Origin: Elysia marginata
Lineage: Eukaryota > Mollusca > Gastropoda > Plakobranchidae
Length of the DNA stretch: 64,000 nt
NCBI GenBank assembly: GCA_019649035.1
Contig: BMAT01000132.1
Coordinates: 16,181-80,180 of the forward strand
Direction of reading: 5' to 3'
Shown here one piece after another: positions 1-11,800 of this stretch. Made by a program: the position numbers and the translations under genes. Under the pieces are notes generated by a model that saw nothing but the letters and a program-made list of their open reading frames with translations, was not told where the DNA came from and made no database searches. Position 1 is the first letter of the stretch; each line of letters starts with the position of its first letter.

Positions 1-60
1 TACTACTACTACTGCTACTGCTACTACTACTTTACTACAACAACAACAACTGCAACTACT
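1..60. repeat. ACT/CTA and CAA trinucleotide microsatellite
   Basis: The window opens inside a TAC/ACT repeat with GCT interruptions that changes to CAA repeats at about 38-52. The rest of 61-680 is plain AT-rich sequence in which I see nothing. Confidence 0.9.
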
Positions 61-686
61 CTAATGATTTATATTAGTCGTTCATGAGTCTGAAGATTGA
101 TGTTTAGATATAAAAAAAACTATAAAGGTCGATTACAAGATTTGGATTTTGGTTTGGTTTGAAAGCTGCGAAAAAAAATTAAATGTGATCGATGGGAAAT
201 CCAACTTGTCTAAGCTAATCTCATTTTAATAACTTTTCAAAATAGTAGCAAAGCGGAACGCCTTTATTAATCTCCACATTTTAACAGGTCCCTAGATTCG
301 GTTTATGAAAACCTGAAAAAAATAATATTGGATAAGTGACTTCGGGTCCAAACATTGTATACTTAAGAATATCAGGTGTTTAAATATGAAGGGTTCGTGC
401 AATATTTCTTTTGTTTTTATTTTTTTTTTACTTACTTTGTTACCTTTAGTTTTTGTCACCATAACGCTTAAAATAACTTCTGTTAGCTCAGTATTATTTA
501 AATGAAGACAAACTCTAAACTTTGAACTTTTTGAAGCGATCACGTTGAAAGACAGTGACATTTTGATATTCAGCTCTGAGATTTGAAAAAAAAACCTTTT
601 ACAAAATGTTAGTGAGCAGTCTTAAAACGTGTAATGCATGACCATGGCATTTGATGTTACTTTCATCATGCTTCGACGAGTTGATA

Positions 687-803
687 TGTTGGGAATGAGA
701 TTAGAGCGCAAATGATCGTTCCTGTTGGCAAACTCCCTCTAAAAAGTCAATTGCTTGCGGGCAAGAGCGATAATTTTGCGCTCTATTCTCATTTCCAGTT
801 GGC
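687..803. repeat. Fold-back (palindromic) element, MITE-like
   Basis: The left half GGGAATGAGATTAGAGCGCA is repeated inverted in the right half as TGCGCTCTATTCTCATTTCC. The arms are about 50 bases and roughly 75-80 percent alike by eye. The core TTAGAGCGCAA recurs in the fold-back at 3721-3844, suggesting one family. No transposase frame is present, so this would be a non-autonomous element. Confidence 0.6.
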
Positions 804-1039
804 TATAATGCCAGTATAACTGGTCTACACAGAAAAACATTACAAAACAGTATTTTTTTATTTTTTGTGCTTCTCATATTGTTCGTGTAGGCGAACGCAT
901 TGACCTTTTCTTTTTACATATTTATAAAATAACAATAAAAAAAATAACTTATGTATCTGCTTCTTTCTATCTCATTGAATCACCCATTTATACCTATTTA
1001 ACATGATTTGTCTGTTTGTCTCTTCTCGGACAACGTCAA

Positions 1040-1200
1040 GTCTCTAACTGTCTGTCTTTGCTGGTCTGTCTGTCTGTTTGTCTGTCTCTGTCTGTCTGTC
1101 TTTGCTGGTCTGTCTGTCTGTTTGTCTGTCTCTGTCTGTCTGTCTGTCTGTCCCCCCCCCCCCTCTCTCGCTCTCATTCTCCCTCTCTATCCTCTCTCAT
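1040..1200 (+). repeat. TCTG/TTTG minisatellite followed by poly-C and CT tract
   Basis: A unit of about 44 bases containing CTTTGCTGG plus TCTG repeats occurs twice in tandem, then more TCTG, a run of C at about 1152-1163 and a CT-rich tract. Open frames here are simple-repeat artefacts rich in Cys, Leu, Ser and Val. Confidence 0.85.
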
Positions 1201-1309
1201 ATAACTTTTTCCCTGTGTCACTGTTTGCACTTCTTCTATTTCTTCGTCTCAATATCTTTCTATGCAGTTAATCTTCCCCCAAATTCTCCAAAATAAAACC
1301 TTCCCAATG

Positions 1310-1470
1310 ATATTATTTAACCAACTTAAACCCAACAAAAGTAAAGCTGTAGAGGACAAAAATCCTCCCAATTGTTATTCAATAACCAGGTTATACTGAC
1401 AAGACTGAAACATAAAATTGCGTGTTCTGCGAATACCACTTTTAGCTGAACCTCAAAAGGTGGAGTTGTC
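1310..1470 (+). repeat. Diverged dispersed repeat, copy 1
   Basis: This block resembles 2265-2425 in the same orientation. Shared landmarks in order are an AGAGGACAA box, a TATACTGACA/CATATTGACA box, a GAATACCACTTTT/GAATGCCACTTTT box and ACCTCAAAAG. Both copies follow a long pyrimidine microsatellite. I do not recognise the family; it could be the untranslated tail of a retroelement. Confidence 0.5.
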
Positions 1471-2040
1471 TATAGTTCTTTCTGTCTCTTCAAGTAAGAC
1501 TCTTTGGGGGTCGATGTCTGCACCCTTGTGCGAGACCTGTGTACGACCTCTGATCAGAGAACATAATTTTGACAGTTGACATATAAGATTCCAGTAAAAA
1601 ACAATTGAACAAATCCATTGTCTGTAGAAACTGTTTATATTTTACAGAGGATATGATACTTTATTTTAGAGAACTTTTAACCCTCTTCGTCTTTTTAGTT
1701 AATATTAAAAGTTTTATTTCGAGTTTTAATAAATACAGTTAGAAAAAAAAACATTGATAATATCAAATGGTCGCATCTTACCTCTACTTCTATTTTCCCA
1801 TTGCAAATACTTGTCTTGAATAGCCACAATGGTAGGATCTCTTTATCATAACAAAATGCGTCTTACTAATAAAAGTTTTTTAACAGTGCTTTTATATAGC
1901 CTCAAATTTTAGCATTTAGGTTTCTTTCGCACATGGTTACATCATCGCATTTTCTCCTATCGTTGTCTATCTACGCCCCTCCTTCGTCTATCTCACTCTC
2001 TTTATCATTGTCGGTGTCGAACTCGTTCGTCTTTCCTATC

Positions 2041-2090
2041 TTTTCCCCTTTTCGAGTCTAGATCAATTTCCTCTCTCTCTCTCTCTTTTG

Positions 2091-2121
<31 letters not shown>

Positions 2122-2175
2122 TCACTCTCTCTTATTGTCTCTCTTTTTCTCTCTCTCTCTTGCTTTCTCACTCAC
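2041..2175 (+). repeat. CT microsatellite
   Basis: CT dinucleotide repeats with TTTG, AT and TG interruptions. They lie directly upstream of the second copy of the repeat described at 1310-1470. The stretch 1471-2040 between them is AT-rich with no visible feature. Confidence 0.9.
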
Positions 2176-2264
2176 TAACGCTCTCTGACACACATGTCCA
2201 ACTCATCTTTCCCAGCTTCCCTGAATAGAGCTTTGCAGACCTCACTAATATTCTTTAACTAACT

Positions 2265-2425
2265 GAAACAACCCAAATTCTACGTTTTTGTAAAAGGCAG
2301 GACAGCTGAAGAGGACAATGAAGTGGCACCCAAGAGTCCAATCGTCCGATCATATTGACAGAACTGGACAGCAAACTCTCGTGCCCTGAGAATGCCACTT
2401 TTCGCTAGACCTCAAAAGATGATGC
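2265..2425 (+). repeat. Diverged dispersed repeat, copy 2
   Basis: This is the partner of 1310-1470, about 955 bases further on and in the same orientation. The best-kept part is around GAATGCCACTTTT and ACCTCAAAAG. The stretch after it (2430-2930) shows nothing I can name. Confidence 0.5.
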
Positions 2426-2930
2426 TTTTTGAGACTCCCAATGAAGATTCTAGGGTAGGCGCTAAAGGGGTCCCCGGCGCTACATCTAAAGAAACTAGTG
2501 TACCATTAATAAGTGCTACACGGGTACTGAGGCTCGTTTTTACATTTGAAAAACAGTACACGAACTAAAAATTCACTCTTTACATATCTCCGCAAAGTAA
2601 AACAACTGAAATCTAAATTAAAAGCAGCCTGAACTCTTTTTATATATATTTCAGTCGTGAGTAAAGTTTATCCGAGTAAAAAGTTTGTTACCAAGATCTT
2701 AAACCACGGTACAGAAAAGGAACTTCTAAAAAATATCCATCTCATTTGCCGTGTTTACAAAATACATAAAAGCGAAAAGACTGTGGAAATCAATCATATT
2801 TTATTTTATTTAACTTTCTTTCTTTCTTTTTTTTTACTTTGAAAACTGGAGATTTCATGTTAATCGCAATGGTATTTACACGTCAGGGTCAAAATAAATA
2901 GTAGAGGCAGCTACTGCTCAATGAAATGAT

Positions 2931-3190
2931 TAAAGGTTTTTAAGGTTTGAAAATAGCAGTAGTGAGAATTAGCCTTTAAGTGGAAATGACCGAAATATCT
3001 ACCTTTCGCATGGTTCGTTCTTCGATTTACAGTAGCTAGCGACATGGTATTTATATTTCTCTAAGTGCAAAGCGGTAGGTGCCGAAGCTACTATAAATCG
3101 AAGGTTTGAACCATACTAAAAGTAGACATTTCGGGCATTTCCACTTAGAGCCTAATTCTCTCCTATGCTAATTTCTTACCTTTAAAATCT
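2931..3190. repeat. Fold-back element with arms of about 120 bases
   Basis: The left arm contains GAGAATTAGCC, AAGTGGAAATGACCGAAAT and TTCGATTTACAGTAGCT. The right arm has their reverse complements: AGCTACTATAAATCGAA, ATTTCGGGCATTTCCACTT and GCCTAATTCTC. By eye the arms are about 75-80 percent alike, so this is an old inverted-repeat element. A CGTCAGGGTCAAA / TGTCAGGGTCAAA direct repeat lies just outside each end (2880s and 3198). Confidence 0.65.
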
Positions 3191-3414
3191 TTCAAATGTC
3201 AGGGTCAAAGTGTGGTGTATTTTCTGGTTATTTTTCTTCATATAATCTCTATTTGTGTCCTCTTTGTTTTTGTAAATTTAAGTTATAGAAAAAGTAAAAA
3301 TAAAATTGCTGAGCATTCCTATCAAATAGGGCTGTAAGGACCACTCCAAGTCGTAGCACCATAAATGGTCAACTTTGTGGTTTGCAAAAAGACTAAAAAC
3401 TGAAGAATGATACA

Positions 3415-3523
3415 CTTTCGTTTATGTGCACAATGCAAAAATATTTACCTAAGCACATTAAAATAAGAGGTTTCTTTAATGTGCGAACGGAACTTTTTTT
3501 TGCATTGTGCACACAAACGAAAG
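3415..3523. repeat. Short fold-back element, 27-base arms
   Basis: The left arm CTTTCGTTTATGTGCACAAT continues into GCAAAAA. The right arm is its reverse complement with one mismatch in 27 bases. A second, inner inverted repeat (GCACATTAAA / TTTAATGTGC) lies in the middle. No coding capacity is present. Confidence 0.7.
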
Positions 3524-3720
3524 GTTTTGCTGGTGAACTCAGTCGACCATGTCGGTAAACACAGACCAGTCAGCCATCTGGTGAGGGAAGAACCGCCCCA
3601 AACTGATATATGATGGCAAGGCACACATTTTAGTAACGACAGTTATTATCTTCGAATCCTGTCAATTTAACCTAAAACATATAATATCTGTCTCTCTGAA
3701 TATTGCATATTAAATTGACA

Positions 3721-3844
3721 AACCCTACTACATAATTTTCTTCAAGCTTGCGTTCTAATTTTGTAAGGTTATATGTTTTCTTTATTGACAAAACCAAACT
3801 TACAAGATTAGAGCGCAAGCTCGAACAAATTATATAAAAGGGTC
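3721..3844. repeat. Fold-back element related to the one at 687-803
   Basis: The left arm includes CAAGCTTGCGTTCTAATTTTG and the right arm includes CAAGATTAGAGCGCAAGCT, its near reverse complement. Arms are about 60 bases and roughly 75 percent alike. The ATTAGAGCGCAA motif is shared with the element at 687-803. Confidence 0.6.
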
Positions 3845-3956
3845 TGTATTCTATTTGTTCTATTCTTGGTAAGGTAAGTCAATTTAATACATAATAAATC
3901 AGCCCCTTTTTTAAAGTCGAAAACCTATGTAATTTATATACTTTTCACAGTTTTAT

Positions 3957-4735
3957 CTATCTATCATACTGTACATCTAGTGCTGAAAATAAATCCACAT
4001 TTTTCGGCCTACTACACTTTGTTCCATACGCCTCCTGCCGAGGCGCGTTCATCGGGCAACCTGTTATGTAGGCAGTTTCGTTTCGCGTTTTCGTTTCGAT
4101 CTGGTTATTTTTGTATTGGTGTTGAAGGTGTTTCTGCTGTGAGGACAAGGTGAGGAAATAATCTCTTCCTTTCACTGAGGCTGGGTACGTTTCTGCGAGG
4201 CATAAGTTGCACCGTTTTGTCTTAGATGAGTATGGTAGTGTTTTGTCCATTATGCTTCATGATATATTGTATTTGTTATCTACATTTTTTAACATTCCAA
4301 ACGTACTCGCTTAGCGTTACAGCGAATTGTTTATGTTCTAGACGGAAGCTGGAATTGTGCTGGTTTTGAACTGGTTCTCCGTCAGCCCTATATAATAATG
4401 TGTTTTTTTCTTTGTTGTTTTCTTGTGTGACTGTCGCTTGATAAACTAAACCCGCTAGGAGGCAGCTGCGTCTGAGTGGGCATGCTTGTGGTTTTGTTTC
4501 TTCAGTTGCACACTCTGTTGTTTACAGTAGTATCTTCTATGGTTTTGTTGAGAGTTGTCTTGTTGTGGGTATCTATGATTTGCTTTATATTACAAGATTC
4601 TAGGGTACGAAATGAAACGAAAAGATTTACATAACAGGTTGCCTGAAGAGTGCGACCCGGCAAATAGAGGCGTATGAAATATAGTGTAGCAGGCCTAAAA
4701 AGTAAGTACGTTAATTTTCAGTACTAGATAATAGC
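3957..4735 (-). mobile_element. Decayed retroelement remnant, possibly Penelope-like, with inverted terminal copies
   Basis: On the minus strand at about 4250-4180 a short stretch reads YSSKTKRCNLCLAE. It resembles the KRCNLCLxEK motif I remember from the GIY-YIG nuclease region at the C-terminus of Penelope-like elements; that is recall, not a search. The end region 3964-4085 recurs inverted at about 4608-4733, with shared blocks CATAACAGGTTGCC and GAGGCGTATG and a matching CAGTACTAG/CAGCACTAG end, at roughly 75 percent identity. A TATATAGGGCTGACGG stretch near 4398-4383 on the minus strand could be an internal promoter. The copy is old and fragmentary and encodes no working protein. It could instead be part of another retroelement family. 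Confidence 0.4.
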
Positions 4736-4784
4736 CCCGTTTCATTAAAACGTTGAGCACATATGCCGTTTTAAACGTATCCTT

Positions 4785-5892
4785 ATAAGATAAGATAAGA
4801 TAAGATGAATCTTTATTCGTCCCAGTGGGAAATTTGTCTTGGACAGCGTTTCATTACATATAGAAGTTCATTGCAAACATTTCATTTTTCCACACATGTA
4901 CATTCTTAAAAATAAAGTTTAACATTTGTACATTACAATGTATTCTATAAGTATAAATACATCCTATTGCATACATTAAATACGATATAGTTCCAAAATG
5001 CCTAACGTTCCAGTTGCCTATATATCGCAAGACTTAAGTCTTCTCAGTAGCGCAGATGCAGATGGAATAAAGGACCTTCGATATCTCTCTGTTTTTGCAA
5101 TTGGTTGTATGATCTTGCCACTACGAGAGGATAGGAGGAACTGTTTATTTAAAGGATGGGTTACTTCTTTTAGAATTGTTTTAGCTTTCTTCACAGCGTG
5201 GTCTTCAGACAGGCAATCTATTGGTGTAAGTGTTCTTTTTACAATCTTTTCAGACTTCCTTATTAGTCTGTTTATTCTCTCTTTATCTTTTGTCATGATC
5301 GACGATCCCCAGCAATTTATACCATAGGTGATGATGCTTTCAATTGTGGCTTTATAAAACAAGAGAAGAATTTCAGGATTGACTTTAAACGACCTTAATT
5401 TTCGTAGAAAGTATAGTCTTTGGTTAACCTTTTTACAAACATCGTCAGCGTGATTTCTCCAATTTAGTTTAGAGTCTATTTTTAGACATAAGTACTTGTA
5501 GCTATCGACAATAGATACAACTTTCCCATCGATTAATAGTGGGTTAAGAGGTTCTTTCTTCCTTCTATTATCAAAAACTATTTCTTTTGTTTTGTCCACG
5601 TTTAAAGTAAGATGGTTGTTCTTGCACCATTCACAGAATCTGTTAACTTCAGACCTGTAGGCTTCCTCGGAGTTGCTTAAGAGACCATGCAAAGTAGTGT
5701 CATCGGCAAATTTAATGAGACAGATATTTTCATCTTTTGTTCTATAATCATTAGTATAGATTGAATGTAAAACTGGAGACAACAAACACCCCTGGGGCGC
5801 ACCTGTGTTTGTTACTAGTGTCTCCGAACGTTTACCATTTAAATTAACATATTGTGTTCTATGCGTAAGGAATTCTATGATCCATAAGATTT
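4785..5892 (-). mobile_element. 5'-truncated LINE (CR1/Rex1-like) with intact 3' end
   Basis: The minus strand carries the 3' part of a non-LTR retrotransposon: the reverse transcriptase from motif B to the C-terminus, then a short untranslated tail. The tail ends GGGACGAATAAAGATTCATC followed by TTATC-type repeats (4785-4805). CR1/Rex1-type elements commonly end in this way, with an imperfect AATAAAG and short tandem repeats. The 5' end stops abruptly near 5890 at a TATC/ATATA-rich stretch, as expected from incomplete reverse transcription. The element lies about 6.6 kb beyond cyclase exon 4, in sequence that is probably the next cyclase intron. Confidence 0.8.
5018..5890 (-). CDS. LINE reverse transcriptase C-terminal part, open frame
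   Basis: The frame is open for 290 codons without a stop, from the truncation point near 5890 to TAG at 5020-5018. Visible reverse transcriptase motifs are GAPQGCLLSP (motif B), FADDT (motif C, catalytic aspartates), LTLNVDKTKEIVF (motif D region) and YKYLCLKID, which is usually YLG and here has Cys in place of Gly. The C-terminal region has YGINCWG and ERYRRSFIPSA, typical of CR1/Rex1-like ORF2 ends. The first palm motifs and the endonuclease domain are missing because the copy is 5'-truncated, so it cannot be autonomous. The lack of stops suggests a fairly recent insertion. Confidence 0.82.
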   Translation of the reverse strand: MLWIIEFLTHRTQYVNLNGKRSETLVTNTGAPQGCLLSPVLHSIYTNDYRTKDENICLIKFADDTTLHGLLSNSEEAYRSEVNRFCEWCKNNHLTLNVDKTKEIVFDNRRKKEPLNPLLIDGKVVSIVDSYKYLCLKIDSKLNWRNHADDVCKKVNQRLYFLRKLRSFKVNPEILLLFYKATIESIITYGINCWGSSIMTKDKERINRLIRKSEKIVKRTLTPIDCLSEDHAVKKAKTILKEVTHPLNKQFLLSSRSGKIIQPIAKTERYRRSFIPSASALLRRLKSCDI

Positions 5893-8800
5893 ATATCTAT
5901 CTATTTATATATGTATATGGACATTATCTAATTAGGGATATTTGCTGTTCTGTTCTAATTAATTTGGAGGTAAAACAATGACCTTCAACTTTCTGTACCG
6001 CCCTCTCTCTGAATCTTTTTATTCTTTGAATGGTCGGGGTTGAATTTACTCTTCCATTTTCAAAAACATCTTTTGTCGGTATATAATCAAAGGCCTTTTC
6101 AGTTTTGCAATTTTTAAAATTACGTTTACCTTTTTTAGTAGACATTTCGTGCTTTCTTCCCTAACCTGTTGGAGTGTGTGGCCATTTATAACCAGTCTAA
6201 ATTGAAGGAGTAGGCGTTTAGATGATAGAGAAGGCGACACGACAATAAAAAAATTAGTCTTTTATAGCGATATAGATTTCACATCAAAATAAAAGACTGA
6301 TTCTTTTGTAGTTTTGAAATTGCAATGTTCTTGAACATTTTGATTCATCAAAATGAAATTTATATTGAAAGTTTATCTTGAAAGTTAAATGTAACATCCA
6401 AGGGTTTCTCTTAAGAAGGCGGGATAAATTTTTTTACTCGATTCAAAATGTAGCTTCGAACAGCTTCAAAGAAAAATGCTAAATGAAAAAGCAAATGAAG
6501 AGATTCTCCATAATCCTTAAGGCGCTGACAATTCAATCAATACGTCCAGTTCAAGTGTCTGAGCAGTTTCTCGTTATGGGAACGGGTCACGCACAGTTGC
6601 AAGTGCATCGCATCTTGCTTTCTTATCCTGCTCAGGGTTTGCTTTTTTGAAATGCCAACAGTAAAGACCAAATTATTCTTCTATTCCTTGGAAATAACGA
6701 TGTCTTGCAGTATTGTTCTTTTTTGTTGTTGTTACAATAACTAGTGCCTAGTAAAATAGGTACTAAATTTTGTTAGTACACTCAAGTACTCCTAAGATAT
6801 ATGGTATTATTATTATATCGAGGAAAAAAACCGCTGCGTGCTATCTAAATAGGATTTGCAACAAATACCAGCATTTTGTTAAACAAGAAACCAACTTACG
6901 AGGCTTTGACAAACGCGTCGAAGTCATGACCACAGACGTACAGCTTTAAAGTCGTTATTAAGGCGCGCCAACGAGAAACAAACTATTCAAAAGCGTTGAT
7001 GAAAAACTTTGCTGGTTTCCCTCTAACTCCACCTACGCCAGTCAGCCTGGACTGGACATCGCCTTTCACAGTGTGATGGTTTTGTTTTCATTTTTCTTTT
7101 AGCTTGTGGAAAATGAAAAAAAAACTCGATGGAGCCAGGTCTTGACAATAGAGACTTTAGGAAAATTTTAACATATGGCTTGGAGTGTTAATTTTCTTTA
7201 AAAATTCCCTGAGTATTATTCCCGGAAAATCCAAGATAACAATCAAAAGCAGTTTACCAGCAGAAGGAGCTACCTTGAACTGTTTTGGACCTCGCGCATC
7301 ACTGTGCCTGATTTCAATTGACTGCCTCCTGCTTTCCTGATCATAATGATCACTCAATGACAATGTGGCAAAGACAGCTACCATTCACAATATCGTAACG
7401 AGTCACACATATCCTTTTTCTCTTTGGTTTGCAGGTATCTGCAGCCTAGAACAGCATAAGTCATGTAGTGCAACCTTTCTAAAGAAAATGCAAATATATC
7501 AATTGCAACTCCCTGTTTCATGCTAGGACTTTCCGAATGGCTTTGCATCTGTAGCAGCGATGAAAGATTCCGTTTGTCACTTTCGATACGTCACCGCTTC
7601 CTTCTTGGCTCACTTTTCTTTAACTGTTCTCATACCTGCACAAGCATCACAGAAGACATTCTTCATGTTTCTTTGAGTATCAGCCGATGAAGTCCCTTCT
7701 GCACTAGATAACCCAGTAAAAGTACATCGCTTTGAAACACGATGTTAACTCTACACCAATTGGTCGCCGGCATTTCGCCAAAACAATATAAATATCAGAT
7801 TTACTAGTTAATCGTGGATGTGACGTAATAGGCGCACACGACTTGGAAATCAGTAAGTGTACATACAAGGGAAGTTTCTTTCAAACTTTTTTTGACTTCA
7901 TGAATGAGGGAAAAAAAGTAAGCAGTATTGTCATCACTGTTATGGTGATTATTATTGTCGTTGGTATTCTTTTAATTTTGTTTTTCTATACAATCATGGC
8001 CATTATTCATTTGATATTCATTTCGGTTTTAGCATTTGTTTAATTTTATACTTTTATACACAACTTTTGTAAACTCTTTGTCTGTATAACTATGCCAGTT
8101 TCGACGTTATTAAATCACAAGTAAAGCAAAAGTTATTTTCTATTAATTGAATGGATATAACGTTTCTTCAAAGTATATTCCAAAGTCTACGTAATAAACT
8201 TTTCTTCGTTCATACCCCAATTATTTAGATGCAATTTACGACTAATCATGTTTTAGTCTGATGTAAATGTCTAATCGTTTTTCTTATCAAGTTGTAGACT
8301 GATTCAAATCAGGTTTTGCATTCTTTCCCACGTTTGCTTAAAAAATCCTTTGAAAATCTTCCTGTCTGTACCTCGGTAATTTGTTGTCGTTGTTTTTGCC
8401 CGTATTTATTGACATAATTATGTAAAAAAAAAAAGCTAGTCCTCTACCCATCGTTTGCGGCCAGATAGGTTCATTCTGATTGACATGAACGCACAAATCA
8501 ACGGGAATAAGACCAGGACCTCACGTCGAATATTCACCCAATAATTGCCTTCATTTCCTTTACCAGGAAGCATGGAAGGAGCAAAAAAAAAAAAAAGCCC
8601 AAAAGAGCACGGTGGTTTTCTTAACGTTGAATTGGGAGGTTTTGTTTATTTTTTAAGTCTTGAATCGCATGAGAAAAGCCGTATTATGTTATGCGGGGCG
8701 CTGAATTTCATGCATATCGCTGTTATTTGGTTTCATTTACAGGCTTAAAACTACGAAAAAATATAGTTATTATTGATCTCTGAAGCATGCAATCTAATTG

Positions 8801-11800
8801 GAAAAAAGTTTTTTTTCCACAAACTATACACCTTAATGTTTATTTGAACGATTTCAAAGATATGAACATGATCGACAAATAATGAACTGATACTGTTTTA
8901 TGGGTACCTGCTCAGTCGTTCATTTCACCCATCAAACATTTAAAAAAGATGAACATAGTTTTTTTTAGGTAGTGTTGGTTTTTTACCATAGTTTAGAATT
9001 ATCAAGATATTGCTGTGAGTTTTGACTGTAAAAGAAGAGGCAGTAACTGCTAGTTTGTAGATATAATTCTTTTCTGAGTCACTTTAAAATTTCTTATTAA
9101 ACCGTACAACCTTCTTAATTCAACAGGTTATTGCCGAAAAAGATGCAAAGATTATATTCCATGCAAAAAAGCATAGCTAAATACTATTGTATTAATATGA
9201 GATCTGTTCGACCGACGAAGTTATTGCATTGCTTTTGCGCGACAATTAGTGATATGATCAATGTAATTGGTGACTGAGAGCGCAATACATCCCAACAGGA
9301 TTTTGAAGATTAAACTCCTATGCAAAAAGTAAGCGATGTGCACAGAACCATTGAATCAGTTTTGTAATAAAGTGTGAATTTTTGGCGTCCTCTATAATAT
9401 TACAGTTAGCATTAATAAATTTAACTTTTCTACGGGTGACCAGAACTGGGGCTACAATCACGCAACAAAAAAGAGGAAGTTCCCATAAGAAACAACGAAG
9501 CAAGATGCAAAAAGCATTAAAGAACACCAAACATGGCAACAACAAAGACGTCAGCAAACACAACACACTTCAAAACCTCGAAATCTTGGCCAAAATCAAC
9601 AATTACAGCACCACCTTTGCAGATAACACAAGAGAAAAAGACCAGAGGAAGAAAAAGACTGAAGCATACAAAGCATCAAGACAACATTTTAGCTAAAAGG
9701 GGGTCTTAAAAATGGAGGTTTTATATATATTTAGCAGCCCTCCCAATGAAGATGAATTGGAGAGGAGTTTGTTATTCCTAATTTTTTCTCGTTATTTGTG
9801 TTCTATTTTTCTTTGATTGATTTCTTTAGCCGAGTTGGAGACATTTGAAGTTCCCGATAGGCTTCTATAGAAACTCGCGAGCTGAGATAAAAACACAATG
9901 CTGCTACGTTGAAGAATTTCGAACAATGATTCCTATAATAGAAAGGCTGATTTTCTAGTTGCTGCATTTCATATACGATTTTTTTGACTGGTTGAGAAGT
10001 TAAAATATCAGAAAACGTTAAAACTATACTTTCAACCTTGGCTTCCAACTGCCTTTTTGCTTTTGCTGCTTAAAAACCTTTGTGGTATAATTTTTGCATG
10101 TGCATAAGTTAAATTTTTACAAATCATTTTCGGAGAAAACCGTAATAAATTTAATATTTTTGATAACAACAAAACAAAATCAAAAACGCTCTTTAACGCA
10201 TGGTTTGCTTAATGACATCGGCATTCGGCAAACCGAACTTTAGAGAGATGAAAATAGAAACTGGTAAAATTTTCTAGTGGCAAAAAGGTAGCAAACATAT
10301 TAATTTTGTAACACCATGAATGCTTATAAACTATCACTGAAAAATGCGTCTTTTTAAAAGCTGTCAGAAAATTTTATCTCTTATTCGGCGAAATGAATGT
10401 GTATTTGTTTTCCATTAGCAACGGTTTTGACCCGTGATTTCTTTGGGCGGGTGTTTGGAAGATTTTTTCACGAATTCTGATTAAACATTAATAGATTTGA
10501 CATAGAACAAAGTTTTATCAACGGTAGATACTTCCTCTTTTTTGCGCCTGCTATCATTCGACTAAATATAAAGGTAATACAACAAATAATTTTTCAGTTT
10601 TGAATTCAAATTTCGCTCTCTATTTTGGACGCTGCCATTCTCTACTGCTGTAAATATTGTTGTCTAAGCAAGTAATAGCTCTATGAGTACGAAAAAATTC
10701 ATAATAGAGCAAAGATTTCTTGCATTTTTAGTTAGTTTCTTCATTTTCTCTCGACTTTTTACAACCTAAGTTTTAGGCTTTGGAACAAAAGGCGATTTTC
10801 TGTTTTTGTCTGTCTTGACTAAGTAAATGTTTGAATGTTCCTTACCTCATAAATTAAGCTGTCAATGCATTATTGACCAAACGAATAATGATGATCGTAA
10901 ATAACCTGGAAAGATGCGCAATACGCTAACAATTCTTTATTCTTTACTAAGAACTTAGAAGCACAAACTTTTCCAGCGTTTCCCGTCTTCCAAATGCCTT
11001 GGCAGACAATAACTTAAACGCGAAACATTTCTTCAAACAAATAATTAAGTGAAACCAATAAAAGCTTTTAAAGGGGCCTTTACTTTTGAAAATACAAGCA
11101 AACAATATTGGTAGTTTGTAGTTGTCCTTTTCTTATAATATTGGTTTTTGTAACTGTGGTAAGAAAATTGAATAAATAATTCTGCATATTCTGCTGAATT
11201 CCTTTCATCAGTCTACTTTGAGGCTAATAAACAAAAGGGAGGTATTGATTTTGGAGCTATTGCCTCGCTGAGTACAGCGGAGAACGACAGAAAACAATTC
11301 AAACACATCTATTTGTTTCTTTGTGTTCCATAGTCATTTTCACCTCGCGTCATCGCTAATTTCTTGTTTTTATTAGCCTTGATAATTGTTTTGGGTGCAA
11401 AAAAGTTTTATTAAGACAGTGGGTCATACGCTTTGAGCCGAAACAAGCAACTTTTAGTGCAAATGGGCGCTCTTTTATCTCACCCATTATACACGACCTT
11501 TCATTTTATTTAGAGAACCAATTGGGTATGTTTTAGCTTGCTTTTTCCTAAATTAATTTGATCTCGCCTTTCCTCTAGCATTTTCATTTCCTCAACAAAC
11601 CAGAATTGTGGTTGTTTCGCTGTTGTAAGCGAACACAATATATACATCCAATTATCTAATCGCTCGATTTAGACATTCTTATAGGAAACCAAGTTCAGAA
11701 AAAACACGATTTTGTACGCGAAATCAATATCTTTAGAAAAAAAACCAACTTTCACAGATTAGAGCTAAAGTTTATCTCCTAAATTTTTAAAAGATAATAA

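Noticed and set aside
4998-5327. 109-codon plus-strand frame
   Set aside because: It is the antisense of the LINE reverse transcriptase frame, which has clear motifs on the minus strand.
7157-7384. 75-codon minus-strand frame tested as the next cyclase exon
   Set aside because: It has no catalytic-domain motifs (no ERLL, FADIVGFT or GDCYYC) and no good splice sites in phase.
9190-9300. Possible further fold-back element with a GAGCGCAA core
   Set aside because: The two halves do not pair convincingly once written out; similarity to the 687-803 element is limited to a few bases.
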